Source: Streptomyces rubrogriseus
GTDB lineage: Bacteria > Actinomycetota > Actinomycetes > Streptomycetales > Streptomycetaceae
Assembly (NCBI RefSeq): GCF_027947575.1
Contig: NZ_CP116256.1
Location: 2,108,001 to 2,172,000 of the forward strand
DNA: 64,000 bases
Reading direction: 5' to 3'
Shown piece after piece: positions 28,614 to 36,990 of this stretch. Made by a program: the position numbers and the translations under genes. Position 1 is the stretch's first letter. The number at the start of each line of letters is the position of its first letter. The notes below the pieces were generated by a model that worked only from the letters and a program-made list of their open reading frames with translations, was not told the DNA's origin and did no database searches.

Positions 28614-29357
28614 ATGCCGACCGACGCCCTGCTCGACCGTTTCCTCGCCGGCCTCACGCCCCTCGACCCCGTCGCCGTCTGGGCACACGGTTCACTGGGC
28701 GCGGGCGACTACCAGGAGGGCCGCAGCGACCTGGACCTGATCGCGGTCCTGCCCCGGCCGGCCACGGCGCGCACGGCCTGGCGGCTCGGCCTGCTCCACG
28801 CCCGCCTGCGCGCCGAGCCCCTGGCCGGGCTGCTGCACTGCACCTACCTGTCGCCCGACACGGTCGCCGACCCCGACCAGCGGCATCTGACCTGGGCCCA
28901 CCAGCAGCTCTTCAAGCGGACCGTCACCCCGGTCACCCGGCGCGAACTCCACAGCTTCGGCCGCGTCCTGCACGGCGAGTCGCCGGAGCTGCTGCTGCCC
29001 CCGGTGCCGGACCGGGAACTGCACGCCTTCGTCGTCCGCGACCAGCGGGAATTCTGGCGTCCGCACGTGCGCAGGGCGGAGCTGTGGTCGCAGGACGTCT
29101 GGGTCGACCTGGGGCTGATCACCTTCGCCCGCGCCACCGTCACGCTGCGGGAGGGCCGCCTGATCACCAAGCGGGAGGCCCTGGACGAGCTGTCCGCCAT
29201 GGGCGCGCCCGGCGAGGTCGTCAAGGACGTCACCGAACGGCGTTACGGGAACCGCGCGCGACCCGCGGCCACGGGGGAGTGGACCGCCCGCCGCGCGGAG
29301 CTGACCCGGAGCTACCTGGGACCGGCCATCGACACGCTGGTGGCGTCGTACTCCTGA
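28614..29357 (+). CDS. Nucleotidyltransferase-domain protein (aminoglycoside adenylyltransferase-like)
   Basis: 247 aa from ATG 28614, with GGAGGG 20 bases upstream; the frame is open further up but only through the 21-bp repeats. The polymerase-beta type site is clear: GSLGAGDYQEGRSDLDL, with two Asp residues for metal. The C-terminal half is helical with an HxxxxRDQREFWRPH segment, resembling the helical domain of streptomycin/spectinomycin adenylyltransferases. It may modify a small molecule or protein; resistance cannot be claimed. Its 3' end overlaps ctaA (opposite strand) by 46 bases. Confidence 0.8.
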   Translation: MPTDALLDRFLAGLTPLDPVAVWAHGSLGAGDYQEGRSDLDLIAVLPRPATARTAWRLGLLHARLRAEPLAGLLHCTYLSPDTVADPDQRHLTWAHQQLFKRTVTPVTRRELHSFGRVLHGESPELLLPPVPDRELHAFVVRDQREFWRPHVRRAELWSQDVWVDLGLITFARATVTLREGRLITKREALDELSAMGAPGEVVKDVTERRYGNRARPAATGEWTARRAELTRSYLGPAIDTLVASYS

Positions 29358-30325
29358 GCGGGCAGCCCGGGCACCGTCTCCTCGGGCCGCTCGCGCAGCG
29401 CCAGCAGCACCCGCAGCACCGCGATCCACACCAGGCACGAGCCGAACATGTGCAGGCCGACCAGGACCTCGGGGAGGTCGGTGAAGTACTGGACGTACCC
29501 GATGACACCCTGGGCGAGCAGCACCAGGAACAGGTCGCGGGTGCGGGCCAGCGGGCCCTTGGGTGCGTCGACCGCCTTCAGCACGAACCACAGGGCGAAC
29601 GTCAGCGTCACCACGATCCACGCCAGGACGGCGTGCGCCTTGCTGATCATCTCCCAGTCGACCGGCATGCGCGGCACGTCGCTCGAGTCGCCCGCGTGCG
29701 GGCCCGCGCCGGTGACCACGGTGCCGACCACGACCAGCAGCGCGGAGACGACGACCATCACCCACACCAGCTGCTGCACGGACTTGCCGACCAGCGGGCG
29801 CGGTGCGGTGTCGCCCTCCCGGGTGCGCTGCCACATCACCGTGGCCAGGGTCAGCAGCGCCGTCGTCGCCACGAAGTGCGCCGCGACCGTGTAGGGGTTG
29901 AGCCCGACGAGCACGACGACGCCACCGAGCACGGCGTTGCTCATCACGACCCAGAACTGCGCCCACCCCAGCAGGGTGAGGCTGCGCCGGTAGGGCTTCT
30001 GCGAGCGGGCGGCGATGATCGCCCAGCCGACGGCGGCGCACAGCGCGTAGGTCAGCATGCGGTTGCCGAACTCGATGACGCCGTGGAAGCCCATCTCGCT
30101 CGTGGTGGTGAGCGAGTCGTCGGTGCACTTGGGCCAGGTCGGGCAGCCGAGGCCCGAGCCGGTGAGCCGGACGGCGCCGCCGGTGACGACGATGATCACG
30201 GACATCACGATCGGCGCGAGGGCCGCCCGCTGGACCGTCCGGGGATGCGGGGTCCAGCGCGCGGCGATGAAGGCGAGCGGGTTGCGCACGGCGGCTACGG
30301 CGTCGGCACGGGTCACGTTTGGCAC
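29312..30325 (-). CDS. ctaA: Heme A synthase (COX15/CtaA)
   Basis: Membrane monooxygenase that oxidises the C8 methyl of heme O to give heme A. About 337 aa from the GTG at 30325; an ATG at 30334 is also possible and no ribosome site decides. Eight helices in two four-helix halves. Heme-ligand histidines appear in GFHGVIEFGNRML, TVAAHFVAT, SKAHAVLAW and GLHMFGSCLVW. The GLGCPTWPKC loop with paired Cys is typical of the family. Works after CtaB. It lies 64 bases downstream of the ABC-2 permease gene on the same strand. Confidence 0.94.
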   Translation of the reverse strand: MPNVTRADAVAAVRNPLAFIAARWTPHPRTVQRAALAPIVMSVIIVVTGGAVRLTGSGLGCPTWPKCTDDSLTTTSEMGFHGVIEFGNRMLTYALCAAVGWAIIAARSQKPYRRSLTLLGWAQFWVVMSNAVLGGVVVLVGLNPYTVAAHFVATTALLTLATVMWQRTREGDTAPRPLVGKSVQQLVWVMVVVSALLVVVGTVVTGAGPHAGDSSDVPRMPVDWEMISKAHAVLAWIVVTLTFALWFVLKAVDAPKGPLARTRDLFLVLLAQGVIGYVQYFTDLPEVLVGLHMFGSCLVWIAVLRVLLALRERPEETVPGLPAQEYDATSVSMAGPR

Positions 30326-30389
30326 GCCGTCCATCGTAGGCGCCCGCTTGTGCACGCTTTCACGAGGGTCGGTTCCCTGGCATGTGTTC

Positions 30390-31199
30390 TTACTCCCAGC
30401 GGAAGAACTTCCCCGCGGCCGCGAGCCCCACGACCGCCCACCCGGCGAGGATCCCCAGGTCGCCCCAGGGCATCGCGGCGCCGTGCTGGAGGACGTCCCG
30501 GAGCCCGTCGGACAGGGCGGAGATGGGCAGCAGCCCCAGCACGTCCTGCGCCGCGTCCGGGAACCTGTCCAGCGGTACGATCACGCCGCCGCCCACGAGG
30601 AGCAGCAGGAAGACCAGGTTGGCGGCGGCCAGCGTGGCCTCCGCCTTGAGGGTGCCGGCCATCAGCAGACCCAGCCCGGAGAAGGCGGCGGTGCCGAGGA
30701 CCAGGAGCAGCAGCACCGCCGCCGGGTTGCCGTGCGGCGACCAGCCCAGGGCGAAGGCGATCACCGTCAGCAGCACGATCTGGAGCACCTCGGTGACCAG
30801 CACCGACGCCGACTTCGCGGTCATCAGGGCCCAGCGCGGCAGCGGGGAGGCGGCCAGCCGCTTCAGCACCCCGTACCGGCGCTCGAAGCCGGTGGCGATG
30901 GCCTGCCCGGTGAACGCCGTCGACATCACGGCCAGCGCGAGGATGCCCGGGGCGAGGAAGTCGACCGCCTCCCCGGCCCCGGTGTCGACGATGTCCACGG
31001 AGCTGAACAGGACGAGCAGCAGCGTCGGGATGATCACCGTCAGCAGCAGCTGTTCGCCGTTGCGCAGCAGCATCTTCGTCTCGAGCACGGCCTGGGCCGC
31101 GATCATGCGCCCGAGCGGAGCGGCGCCGGGCCTGGGCGCGTACGTCCCCGCGGTCCCGGACGCGCCGGTGTTCCCCGGTGTCCCTGTCGTCGTGGTCAC
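30390..31199 (-). CDS. ABC-2 type exporter permease
   Basis: 269 aa, six membrane helices (about 50-70, 85-105, 135-160, 165-190, 195-215 and 245-262) after a Gly/Thr/Pro-rich cytoplasmic tail. FERRYGVLKRLAASPLPRWAL is the conserved segment of ABC-2 drug and polysaccharide exporters. GTG start at 31199 shares its bases with the TGA of a duplicated ATPase gene tail. Works with the ATPase at 31288-32211. In many actinobacteria such a pair sits next to ctaA/ctaB and sufR, as here. Substrate unknown. Confidence 0.9.
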   Translation of the reverse strand: MTTTTGTPGNTGASGTAGTYAPRPGAAPLGRMIAAQAVLETKMLLRNGEQLLLTVIIPTLLLVLFSSVDIVDTGAGEAVDFLAPGILALAVMSTAFTGQAIATGFERRYGVLKRLAASPLPRWALMTAKSASVLVTEVLQIVLLTVIAFALGWSPHGNPAAVLLLLVLGTAAFSGLGLLMAGTLKAEATLAAANLVFLLLLVGGGVIVPLDRFPDAAQDVLGLLPISALSDGLRDVLQHGAAMPWGDLGILAGWAVVGLAAAGKFFRWE

Positions 31200-31320
31200 C
31201 CGCGCAGCTCCTTGCCCGTCAGTTCCAGGCTGTGTCTTCCCGGGGGACGACCCCCGGACCCCCGGCCGTCCTTGGCGCTGACCGAGATCATGAGCGCAAC
31301 TCCCTGCCTGTCAGCTCCAG
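31199..31320 (-). repeat. Duplicated ATPase tail with a hairpin element in the spacer
   Basis: Bases 31294-31320 encode the real C-terminus LELTGRELR. Bases 31202-31228 encode LELTGKELR, then a Gly codon (31199-31201) and a TGA that overlaps the permease GTG. The copies differ at four of 27 positions, mostly synonymous. Between them lies CCGGGGG-ACGA-CCCCCGG (31240-31257) and a GGACCCCCGGCCG string like other GC-rich Streptomyces spacer elements. Confidence 0.85.
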
Positions 31321-32211
31321 AAAAACGTCCTCCAGCGTGTGCCGCTCCACCGAGATGCGGTCCGGCATCACCCCGTGCTGGGCGCACCAGGAGGTCACCG
31401 TCGCGAGCAGTTGCGGGTCCACCTCGCCGTTCACCCGGTAGGAGCCAGGGGTCAGCTCGGCCGCCGCGGAGTCCGGGGGCAGCGCCTTGAGCAGCGACGC
31501 GACGTCCAGTCCCGGGCGGCCCGTGAACCGCAGGGTGTTCTCGGCGCCGCCGCGGCACAGCTCCTCCGGAGAGCCCTGGGCGACGACCCGGCCGGTGTCG
31601 ATGATGGCCACGTCGTCGGCCAGCTGCTCGGCCTCGTCCATGTGGTGCGTGGTGAGGATCACCGAGACCCCGTCGCCGCGCAGGTCCCGCACGAGGTCCC
31701 AGGTGGCGCGGCGGGCCTGCGGGTCGAGGCCGGCGGTCGGCTCGTCCAGGAAGACCAGCTCGGGGCGGCCGACCACGGCCATCGCGAGGGCGAGCCGCTG
31801 CTGCTGCCCGCCGGAGAGCCTGCGGTACGTGGTGCGGCCGCACGAGCCGAGACCGAGCCGCTCGATCAGCGCGTCGACGTCCAGCGGGTGGGCGTGCAGC
31901 TTCGCGACGTGGCGCAGCATCTCGTCCGCGCGGGCGCCGGAGTAGACGCCGCCGGACTGGAGCATCACGCCGATCCGCGGGCGCAGCTCGGCGCCCTGCC
32001 GCACCGGGTCCAGGCCCAGGACGCGCACCGTCCCGGAGTCCGGTCTGCGGTATCCCTCACAGGTCTCGACCGTGGTCGTCTTGCCCGCCCCGTTGGGGCC
32101 GAGCACGGCGGTGACACCCGTGCGGGCCACCAGGTCGAGGCCGTTCACCGCGGTCTTCGTGCCGTACCGCTTCACCAGGGCCTGGACCTGGACCACGGGC
32201 TCGCTTCGCAT
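31288..32211 (-). CDS. ABC exporter ATP-binding protein (DrrA-like)
   Basis: 307 aa nucleotide-binding subunit for the ABC-2 permease. Motifs: Walker A GPNGAGKTT near residue 39, Q-loop VMLQSGGVY, signature LSGGQQQR near 133, Walker B LVFLDEPTAGLD and H-loop TTHHMDEAE. The 90-residue tail after the ATPase core resembles the DrrA/CcmA drug-exporter group and ends in LEDVFLELTGREL, a conserved end motif. ATG start at 32211. Its stop now lies 88 bases before the permease start because of the tail duplication. Confidence 0.92.
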   Translation of the reverse strand: MRSEPVVQVQALVKRYGTKTAVNGLDLVARTGVTAVLGPNGAGKTTTVETCEGYRRPDSGTVRVLGLDPVRQGAELRPRIGVMLQSGGVYSGARADEMLRHVAKLHAHPLDVDALIERLGLGSCGRTTYRRLSGGQQQRLALAMAVVGRPELVFLDEPTAGLDPQARRATWDLVRDLRGDGVSVILTTHHMDEAEQLADDVAIIDTGRVVAQGSPEELCRGGAENTLRFTGRPGLDVASLLKALPPDSAAAELTPGSYRVNGEVDPQLLATVTSWCAQHGVMPDRISVERHTLEDVFLELTGRELRS

Positions 32212-32250
32212 GGGTCACGAGTCTAGGGAGACCGACGACCGGCCGGGCGC

Positions 32251-32269
32251 GGGGGTGTGGAAAACCCCC
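32251..32269 (-). terminator. Short hairpin after the acetyltransferase gene
   Basis: GGGGGT and ACCCCC (32251-32256 and 32264-32269) enclose a 7-base loop; on the minus strand it lies 18 bases after the stop and its loop contains TTTCC. Confidence 0.5.
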
Positions 32270-32287
32270 TCGCCGCCGGTACCGGAC

Positions 32288-33076
32288 TCACTCGCGAGGG
32301 CGGTGCACGGGCAGCCACCGCCCGGCGTACGCGACCGCCTCCGGCAGGGAGAACAGCCGTACGTCGGCCGCGCCGACCCTGCCGCGCGCGACGGGGCGGT
32401 CCCGTTCGAAGTCGTGGCCCAGTTCGTCGAAGCGCTCCGACGTGATCGACACCTCCGTCACCCGCTCCCAGCCCACCGGCCCCGGACGCCCCACCTCCAC
32501 CAGCGGGGCGGGGATCCGGTACTCGGCGAGGTGGAAGGCGGTGCACGCGTCGTAACCCGCGCCGAGCAGCAGGACCCGGGCGTCCAGCCGCTCCAGCGCG
32601 GCCAGCGGACTGCGCTCGCCCAGCCGGCAGTCGGTCGCGTGGCCGGCGACCACCTCGGCGGCGCGGGCGCCCAGGGCCGCGAAGGAGGTCTGCGGATGGG
32701 CGCTGCGCCGGGCGCCGGGCCAGGTGCGGACCGTCTCCGGGACCACGCCCACGCCGCGCGAGGGCGTGATCAGCGGGTCGTAGGGGGGCGTCGCCGCGCG
32801 CACGGCCTCCCACCACTCCTCGGGCACCGGCGGGCTGGTCCACAGGGCCGGGTCGGAGAGGTCGCCGGTCTGGGTCGGGACCACCAGGGTGCCGTCCGGA
32901 CCGAGGACGTCGAGCAGCGCCTGGACGACCGCGACGGGGCCGCCGCAGACCCAGCCGAGCGAGCTGAGCGAGGAGTGCGCGAGGAGGGTGTCGCCGGTGC
33001 GCACACCCAGTTCGCGCAGCCCGGCGGCGAGCGAGCCGCGGGTGACGAGTGGGCCGGTCGGAGGGGGCGTGGGCAT
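32288..33076 (-). CDS. Aminoglycoside 3-N-acetyltransferase family protein
   Basis: 262 aa, normal for the AAC(3) (Antibiotic_NAT) family, which transfers acetyl from acetyl-CoA to the 3-amino group of aminoglycosides. Visible: LLAHSSLSSLGWVCGG (acetyl-CoA site, about residues 32-47), TLVVPTQTGDLSDP, the SAHPQTSFAALG segment with the conserved His, and LLLGAGYDACTAFHLAE with the catalytic-type residues. ATG start 33076. Many Streptomyces carry such chromosomal copies, often acting on unknown substrates, so resistance should not be assumed. Divergent from sufR. Confidence 0.88.
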   Translation of the reverse strand: MPTPPPTGPLVTRGSLAAGLRELGVRTGDTLLAHSSLSSLGWVCGGPVAVVQALLDVLGPDGTLVVPTQTGDLSDPALWTSPPVPEEWWEAVRAATPPYDPLITPSRGVGVVPETVRTWPGARRSAHPQTSFAALGARAAEVVAGHATDCRLGERSPLAALERLDARVLLLGAGYDACTAFHLAEYRIPAPLVEVGRPGPVGWERVTEVSITSERFDELGHDFERDRPVARGRVGAADVRLFSLPEAVAYAGRWLPVHRPRE

Positions 33077-33155
33077 GCGGGGGAGTGTTCCGGAAGCCGG
33101 TCGCGGACGCCAGCCGATTGTCCGGCGCCTGATCGATCAAAGATCGTTTCCGCAG

Positions 33156-33180
33156 GTCACCTTAGGTATGCCTAAGTGAC
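33156..33180. promoter_or_regulatory. Iron-box-like palindrome upstream of sufR
   Basis: CTTAGG-TATG-CCTAAG (33161-33176) is a perfect 6-base inverted repeat, extended by GTCAC on the left and GTGAC on the right. Counted by eye it agrees with the 19-bp DtxR/IdeR/DmdR consensus at 13 positions. It lies 72 bases upstream of the sufR start. DmdR control of Fe-S assembly is plausible, but the site could also serve the divergent acetyltransferase gene. Confidence 0.5.
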
Positions 33181-33234
33181 GCAGGGCACCGCCCGATGAT
33201 CCGGACGCGGCTTGCCCGCCCCGGAGGAATTACG

Positions 33235-33248
33235 CAACAATGGCGTTG
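33235..33248. promoter_or_regulatory. SufR operator, CAAC-N6-GTTG
   Basis: CAAC (33235-33238), six bases, then GTTG (33245-33248): exactly the core recognition sequence described for SufR in cyanobacteria. It overlaps the sufR start codon, so binding would block transcription of the whole suf operon. Confidence 0.75.
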
Positions 33249-33251
33249 TGA
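33240..33251 (+). other. Possible three-codon leader ORF (M-A-L-stop)
   Basis: ATG-GCG-TTG-TGA begins 11 bases after a strong GGAGGAA and its TGA overlaps the sufR GTG (GTGA). The sufR start itself is 19 bases from that ribosome site, too far for direct use, so re-initiation after this mini-ORF is a reasonable reading. Confidence 0.35.
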
Positions 33252-34006
33252 AAAACGTCGGTGAGGCTCCGCAGGAGGAACTCGCGACCGGTGAGCGGTC
33301 CACCCGCAACCGCGTCGCGCGCTCCATCCTGGACCACGGGCCCTCGACCGTCGCCGAGCTCGCCGGACGCCTGGGCCTGACCCAGGCCGCCGTCCGGCGC
33401 CACCTCGACGCCCTGGTCGCGGACGACGTGGTCGAGGCCCGCGAGCAGCGGGTCTACGGCGCGCGCACGCGCGGGCGGCCCGCCAAGGTCTTCGCGCTCA
33501 CCGACTGCGGCCGGGACGCCTTCGACCAGTCGTATGACAAGCTGGCCGCCGACGCCCTGCGCTGGATCGCCGAGCAGGAGGGCGGGGAGCAGGCGATCGC
33601 CGCCTTCGCCCGGGCCCGGATCGCCGCCCAGTCGGGCGCGTACCGCGCGGCCGTCGAGTCCGTCCCCGCCGAGAAGCGCGCCGAAGCGCTGGCCAAGGCC
33701 CTGAGCGAGGACGGGTACGCTGCTACCGCGCGGAGCGCACCCCACCCCCAGCAGGGCGAGCAGCTGTGCCAGCACCACTGCCCGGTCGCCCACGTCGCGG
33801 AGCAGTTCCCGCAGCTGTGCGAGGCGGAGACGGAATTTTTCGCCGAGCTGCTCGGTACGCATGTACAGCGTCTCGCGACCATCGCGCACGGCGACGGGGT
33901 CTGCACCACGTTCATTCCGAAGACTTCGCACGCGCCACCCCCGGCGCGCGCGCCCAAGAACACCGCTAACGCATCTGCAAGCACGGCCGGGAGGAACCCC
34001 GCATGA
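33248..34006 (+). CDS. sufR: Iron-sulfur responsive repressor SufR
   Basis: 252 aa. N-terminal winged helix: [20 protein letters not shown], then the recognition segment [14 protein letters not shown] near residues 40-53. The C-terminal half holds the cluster ligands CQHHC and LCEAE, three cysteines in the pattern of Fe-S-binding SufR, which represses suf when its cluster is loaded. GTG 33248 gives the usual VKNVGEA start; a TTG at 33212 is possible but would pass through the operator. First gene of the operon; its TGA overlaps the sufB ATG. Confidence 0.92.
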   Translation: MKNVGEAPQEELATGERSTRNRVARSILDHGPSTVAELAGRLGLTQAAVRRHLDALVADDVVEAREQRVYGARTRGRPAKVFALTDCGRDAFDQSYDKLAADALRWIAEQEGGEQAIAAFARARIAAQSGAYRAAVESVPAEKRAEALAKALSEDGYAATARSAPHPQQGEQLCQHHCPVAHVAEQFPQLCEAETEFFAELLGTHVQRLATIAHGDGVCTTFIPKTSHAPPPARAPKNTANASASTAGRNPA

Positions 34007-35424
34007 CTCTCCCCACGGAGACTGCTCACCCCGAGCTCGAGGGCCTGGGCAAGTACGAATACGGCTGGGCCGACTCCGACACGGCCGGCGCCTCTGCCAA
34101 GCGCGGCATCAACGAGGACGTCGTCCGCGACATCTCCGCGAAGAAGAACGAGCCGGAGTGGATGACCAAGCTCCGGCTCAAGGGCCTGCGCCTCTTCGAG
34201 AAGAAGCCCATGCCGAACTGGGGCTCGGACCTGTCGGGGATCGACTTCGACAACATCAAGTACTTCGTGCGCTCCACGGAGAAGCAGGCGGAGTCCTGGG
34301 AGGACCTGCCCGAGGACATCAAGAACACGTACGACAAGCTCGGCATCCCCGAGGCGGAGAAGCAGCGCCTCGTCGCCGGTGTCGCCGCGCAGTACGAGTC
34401 CGAGGTCGTCTACCACCAGATCCGCGAGGACCTGGAGGAGCAGGGCGTCATCTTCCTGGACACCGACACGGCCCTGAAGGAGCACCCGGAGCTCTTCAAG
34501 GAGTACTTCGGCACCGTCATCCCCGTCGGTGACAACAAGTTCGCCTCGCTGAACAGCGCCGTGTGGTCCGGCGGCTCCTTCATCTACGTGCCGAAGGGCG
34601 TGCACGTCGAGATCCCGCTCCAGGCCTACTTCCGTATCAACACGGAGAACATGGGCCAGTTCGAGCGGACCCTGATCATCGTCGACGAGGGTGCCTACGT
34701 GCACTACGTCGAGGGCTGCACCGCGCCGATCTACAAGTCGGACTCGCTGCACTCCGCGGTCGTCGAGATCATCGTCAAGAAGAACGCCCGCTGCCGCTAC
34801 ACGACCATCCAGAACTGGTCGAACAACGTCTACAACCTGGTCACCAAGCGCGCCGTGGCGTACGAGGGCGCGACCATGGAGTGGATCGACGGCAACATCG
34901 GCTCCAAGGTGACGATGAAGTACCCGGCCGTCTACCTGATGGGCGAGCACGCCAAGGGCGAGACCCTCTCCATCGCCTTCGCGGGCGAGGGCCAGCACCA
35001 GGACGCCGGCTCCAAGATGGTCCACATGGCGCCGAACACCTCCTCCAACATCGTCTCGAAGTCCGTGGCCCGCGGCGGCGGCCGCACCTCCTACCGCGGT
35101 CTCGTCGAGATCGGCGAGGGCGCCCACGGCTCCAAGTCGAACGTGCTGTGCGACGCGCTGCTGGTCGACACCATCTCCCGCTCCGACACGTACCCCTACG
35201 TGGACGTCCGCGAGGACGACGTGTCCATGGGCCACGAGGCGACCGTCTCCAAGGTCTCCGAGGACCAGCTCTTCTACCTGATGAGCCGCGGCCTGAGCGA
35301 GTTCGAGGCGATGGCGATGATCGTGCGCGGCTTCGTCGAGCCGATCGCCAAGGAGCTGCCCATGGAGTACGCCCTCGAGCTCAACCGGCTGATCGAGCTG
35401 CAGATGGAGGGCGCGGTCGGCTGA
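34003..35424 (+). CDS. sufB: Fe-S cluster assembly scaffold SufB
   Basis: Scaffold subunit of the SufBC2D complex on which clusters are built in the cytoplasm. 473 aa, full length. Start ATG overlaps the sufR stop. Conserved C-terminal segments are present: [36 protein letters not shown], and [22 protein letters not shown] with [11 protein letters not shown], the beta-helix and C-terminal helical part shared with SufD. Coupled translation puts it under direct SufR control. Confidence 0.97.
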   Translation: MTLPTETAHPELEGLGKYEYGWADSDTAGASAKRGINEDVVRDISAKKNEPEWMTKLRLKGLRLFEKKPMPNWGSDLSGIDFDNIKYFVRSTEKQAESWEDLPEDIKNTYDKLGIPEAEKQRLVAGVAAQYESEVVYHQIREDLEEQGVIFLDTDTALKEHPELFKEYFGTVIPVGDNKFASLNSAVWSGGSFIYVPKGVHVEIPLQAYFRINTENMGQFERTLIIVDEGAYVHYVEGCTAPIYKSDSLHSAVVEIIVKKNARCRYTTIQNWSNNVYNLVTKRAVAYEGATMEWIDGNIGSKVTMKYPAVYLMGEHAKGETLSIAFAGEGQHQDAGSKMVHMAPNTSSNIVSKSVARGGGRTSYRGLVEIGEGAHGSKSNVLCDALLVDTISRSDTYPYVDVREDDVSMGHEATVSKVSEDQLFYLMSRGLSEFEAMAMIVRGFVEPIAKELPMEYALELNRLIELQMEGAVG

Positions 35425-35484
35425 CCCCCGCCCCCACCGCAGTCACCAGATCCAGGAACGTAGGAAGAGAGCAGACCGACAGCC

Positions 35485-36669
35485 ATGGCTGAGGCTCAGA
35501 ACATCCCCGTGGGGTCCACCACCGCGGGCCAGATCGCGGTGGCCGCCGAGTCGACCGTCGCCACGCGCATGAGCGCGCCCGCGTCCTTCGACGTGGCGGA
35601 CTTCCCGGTCCCCCACGGCCGCGAGGAGGAATGGCGGTTCACCCCGCTGGAGCGGCTGCGCGGGCTGCACGACGGCACCGCCGTCGCCACCGGTGACGGC
35701 GTGAAGGTCGACATCGAGGCGCCCGAGGGCGTCGTCGTCGAGACCGTCGGCCGCGACGACGCGCGCATCGGCAGGGCCGGGACGCCCGTGGACCGGGTCG
35801 CCGCCCAGGCCTACTCGGCGTTCGAGAAGGCGGGCGTGATCACCGTCCCCAAGGAGACGGTCCTCACCGAGCCGATCCGCATCGCCGTGCACGGCGAGGG
35901 CGGCACCGCCTACGCCCACCAGGTCGTCGAGCTGGGCGCCTTCGCCGAGGCCGTGGTCGTCATCGACCACACCGGCGACGCGGTCCTCGCCGCCAACGTC
36001 GACTACGTCCTGGGTGACGGCGCCAAGCTGACCGTCGTCTCCGTCCAGGACTGGGACGACAAGGCGGTCCACGTCGGTCAGCACAACGCGCTCGTCGGCC
36101 GCGACGCGACCTTCAAGTCCTTCGTCGTCACCTTCGGCGGCGACCTGGTCCGGCTGCACCCGCGGGTGGCCTACGCCGGACCCGGCGGCGAGGCCGAGCT
36201 GTTCGGCCTGTACTTCACCGACGCGGGCCAGCACCAGGAGCACCGCCTCCTGGTCGACCACAACGTCCCGCACTGCAAGTCCAACGTCGTCTACAAGGGC
36301 GCGCTCCAGGGCGACGACGCGCACGCGGTGTGGATCGGCGACGTGCTCATCGAGGCCGCGGCCGAGGGCACCGACACCTACGAGATGAACCGCAACCTCG
36401 TCCTCACCGACGGCGCGCGGGTCGACTCGGTGCCGAACCTGGAGATCGAGACCGGCGAGATCGTCGGTGCCGGTCACGCCTCCGCCACCGGCCGCTTCGA
36501 CGACGAGCAGCTCTTCTACCTGATGGCGCGCGGCATCCCCGAGCTGGACGCCCGCCGTCTGGTGGTCCACGGCTTCTTCGCCGAGCTGGTCCAGCAGATC
36601 GGCGTCGCGGACATCGAGGAGCGCCTCCTCGCCAAGATCGCGGAAGAGCTGGAGGCGTCGGTCGCATGA
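35485..36669 (+). CDS. sufD: Fe-S cluster assembly protein SufD
   Basis: 394 aa partner of SufB in the SufBC2D scaffold. Motifs: PHGREEEWRFTPLERL at the N-terminus, a beta-helix core, HCKSNVVYKGALQGD and the C-terminal DDEQLFYLMARGIPELDARRL resembling SufB. Starts 60 bases after sufB, the widest gap in the operon, with an AGGAAG-type site. Its TGA overlaps the ATG of the Rieske gene. Confidence 0.96.
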   Translation: MAEAQNIPVGSTTAGQIAVAAESTVATRMSAPASFDVADFPVPHGREEEWRFTPLERLRGLHDGTAVATGDGVKVDIEAPEGVVVETVGRDDARIGRAGTPVDRVAAQAYSAFEKAGVITVPKETVLTEPIRIAVHGEGGTAYAHQVVELGAFAEAVVVIDHTGDAVLAANVDYVLGDGAKLTVVSVQDWDDKAVHVGQHNALVGRDATFKSFVVTFGGDLVRLHPRVAYAGPGGEAELFGLYFTDAGQHQEHRLLVDHNVPHCKSNVVYKGALQGDDAHAVWIGDVLIEAAAEGTDTYEMNRNLVLTDGARVDSVPNLEIETGEIVGAGHASATGRFDDEQLFYLMARGIPELDARRLVVHGFFAELVQQIGVADIEERLLAKIAEELEASVA

Positions 36670-36983
36670 CCTTCGTACGCGTCTGTGGAGCGGACGAGCT
36701 GGAGGAGGACACCCCCAAGCGGGTGGAACTCGACGGCACGCCGATCTCCGTCGTGCGCACCGAGGGCGAGCTGTTCGCCATCCACGACATCTGCTCGCAC
36801 GCGAACGTCTCGCTGGCCGAGGGCGAGGTCGACGACTGCCACATCGAGTGCTGGCTGCACGGCTCGCGCTTCGACCTCCGCTCCGGCAAGCCCGACAGTC
36901 TGCCGGCGACGCGCCCCGTCCCCGTATACCCCGTAAAGATCGAAGGGGACGACGTGCTCGTCTCCCTCACCCAGGAGTCCTGA
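36666..36983 (+). CDS. Rieske [2Fe-2S] ferredoxin-type protein of the suf operon
   Basis: 105 aa soluble Rieske protein. Ligands are Cys43 and His45 in CSH, and Cys62 and His65 in CWLH, with the normal spacing; the fold ends in VYPVKIEGDDVLVSL. Related to ferredoxin subunits of dioxygenases. Encoded between sufD and sufC with a 4-base overlap upstream and 7 bases downstream, which is typical of actinobacterial suf operons. Its role there is thought to be electron supply or cluster transfer; this is inference. Confidence 0.93.
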   Translation: MTFVRVCGADELEEDTPKRVELDGTPISVVRTEGELFAIHDICSHANVSLAEGEVDDCHIECWLHGSRFDLRSGKPDSLPATRPVPVYPVKIEGDDVLVSLTQES

Positions 36984-36990
36984 GGCACCC

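Noticed and set aside
32288..33076. Calling the AAC(3)-type gene an antibiotic resistance determinant
   Set aside because: Family membership is clear, but chromosomal Streptomyces copies often lack resistance activity and no biosynthetic cluster is nearby.
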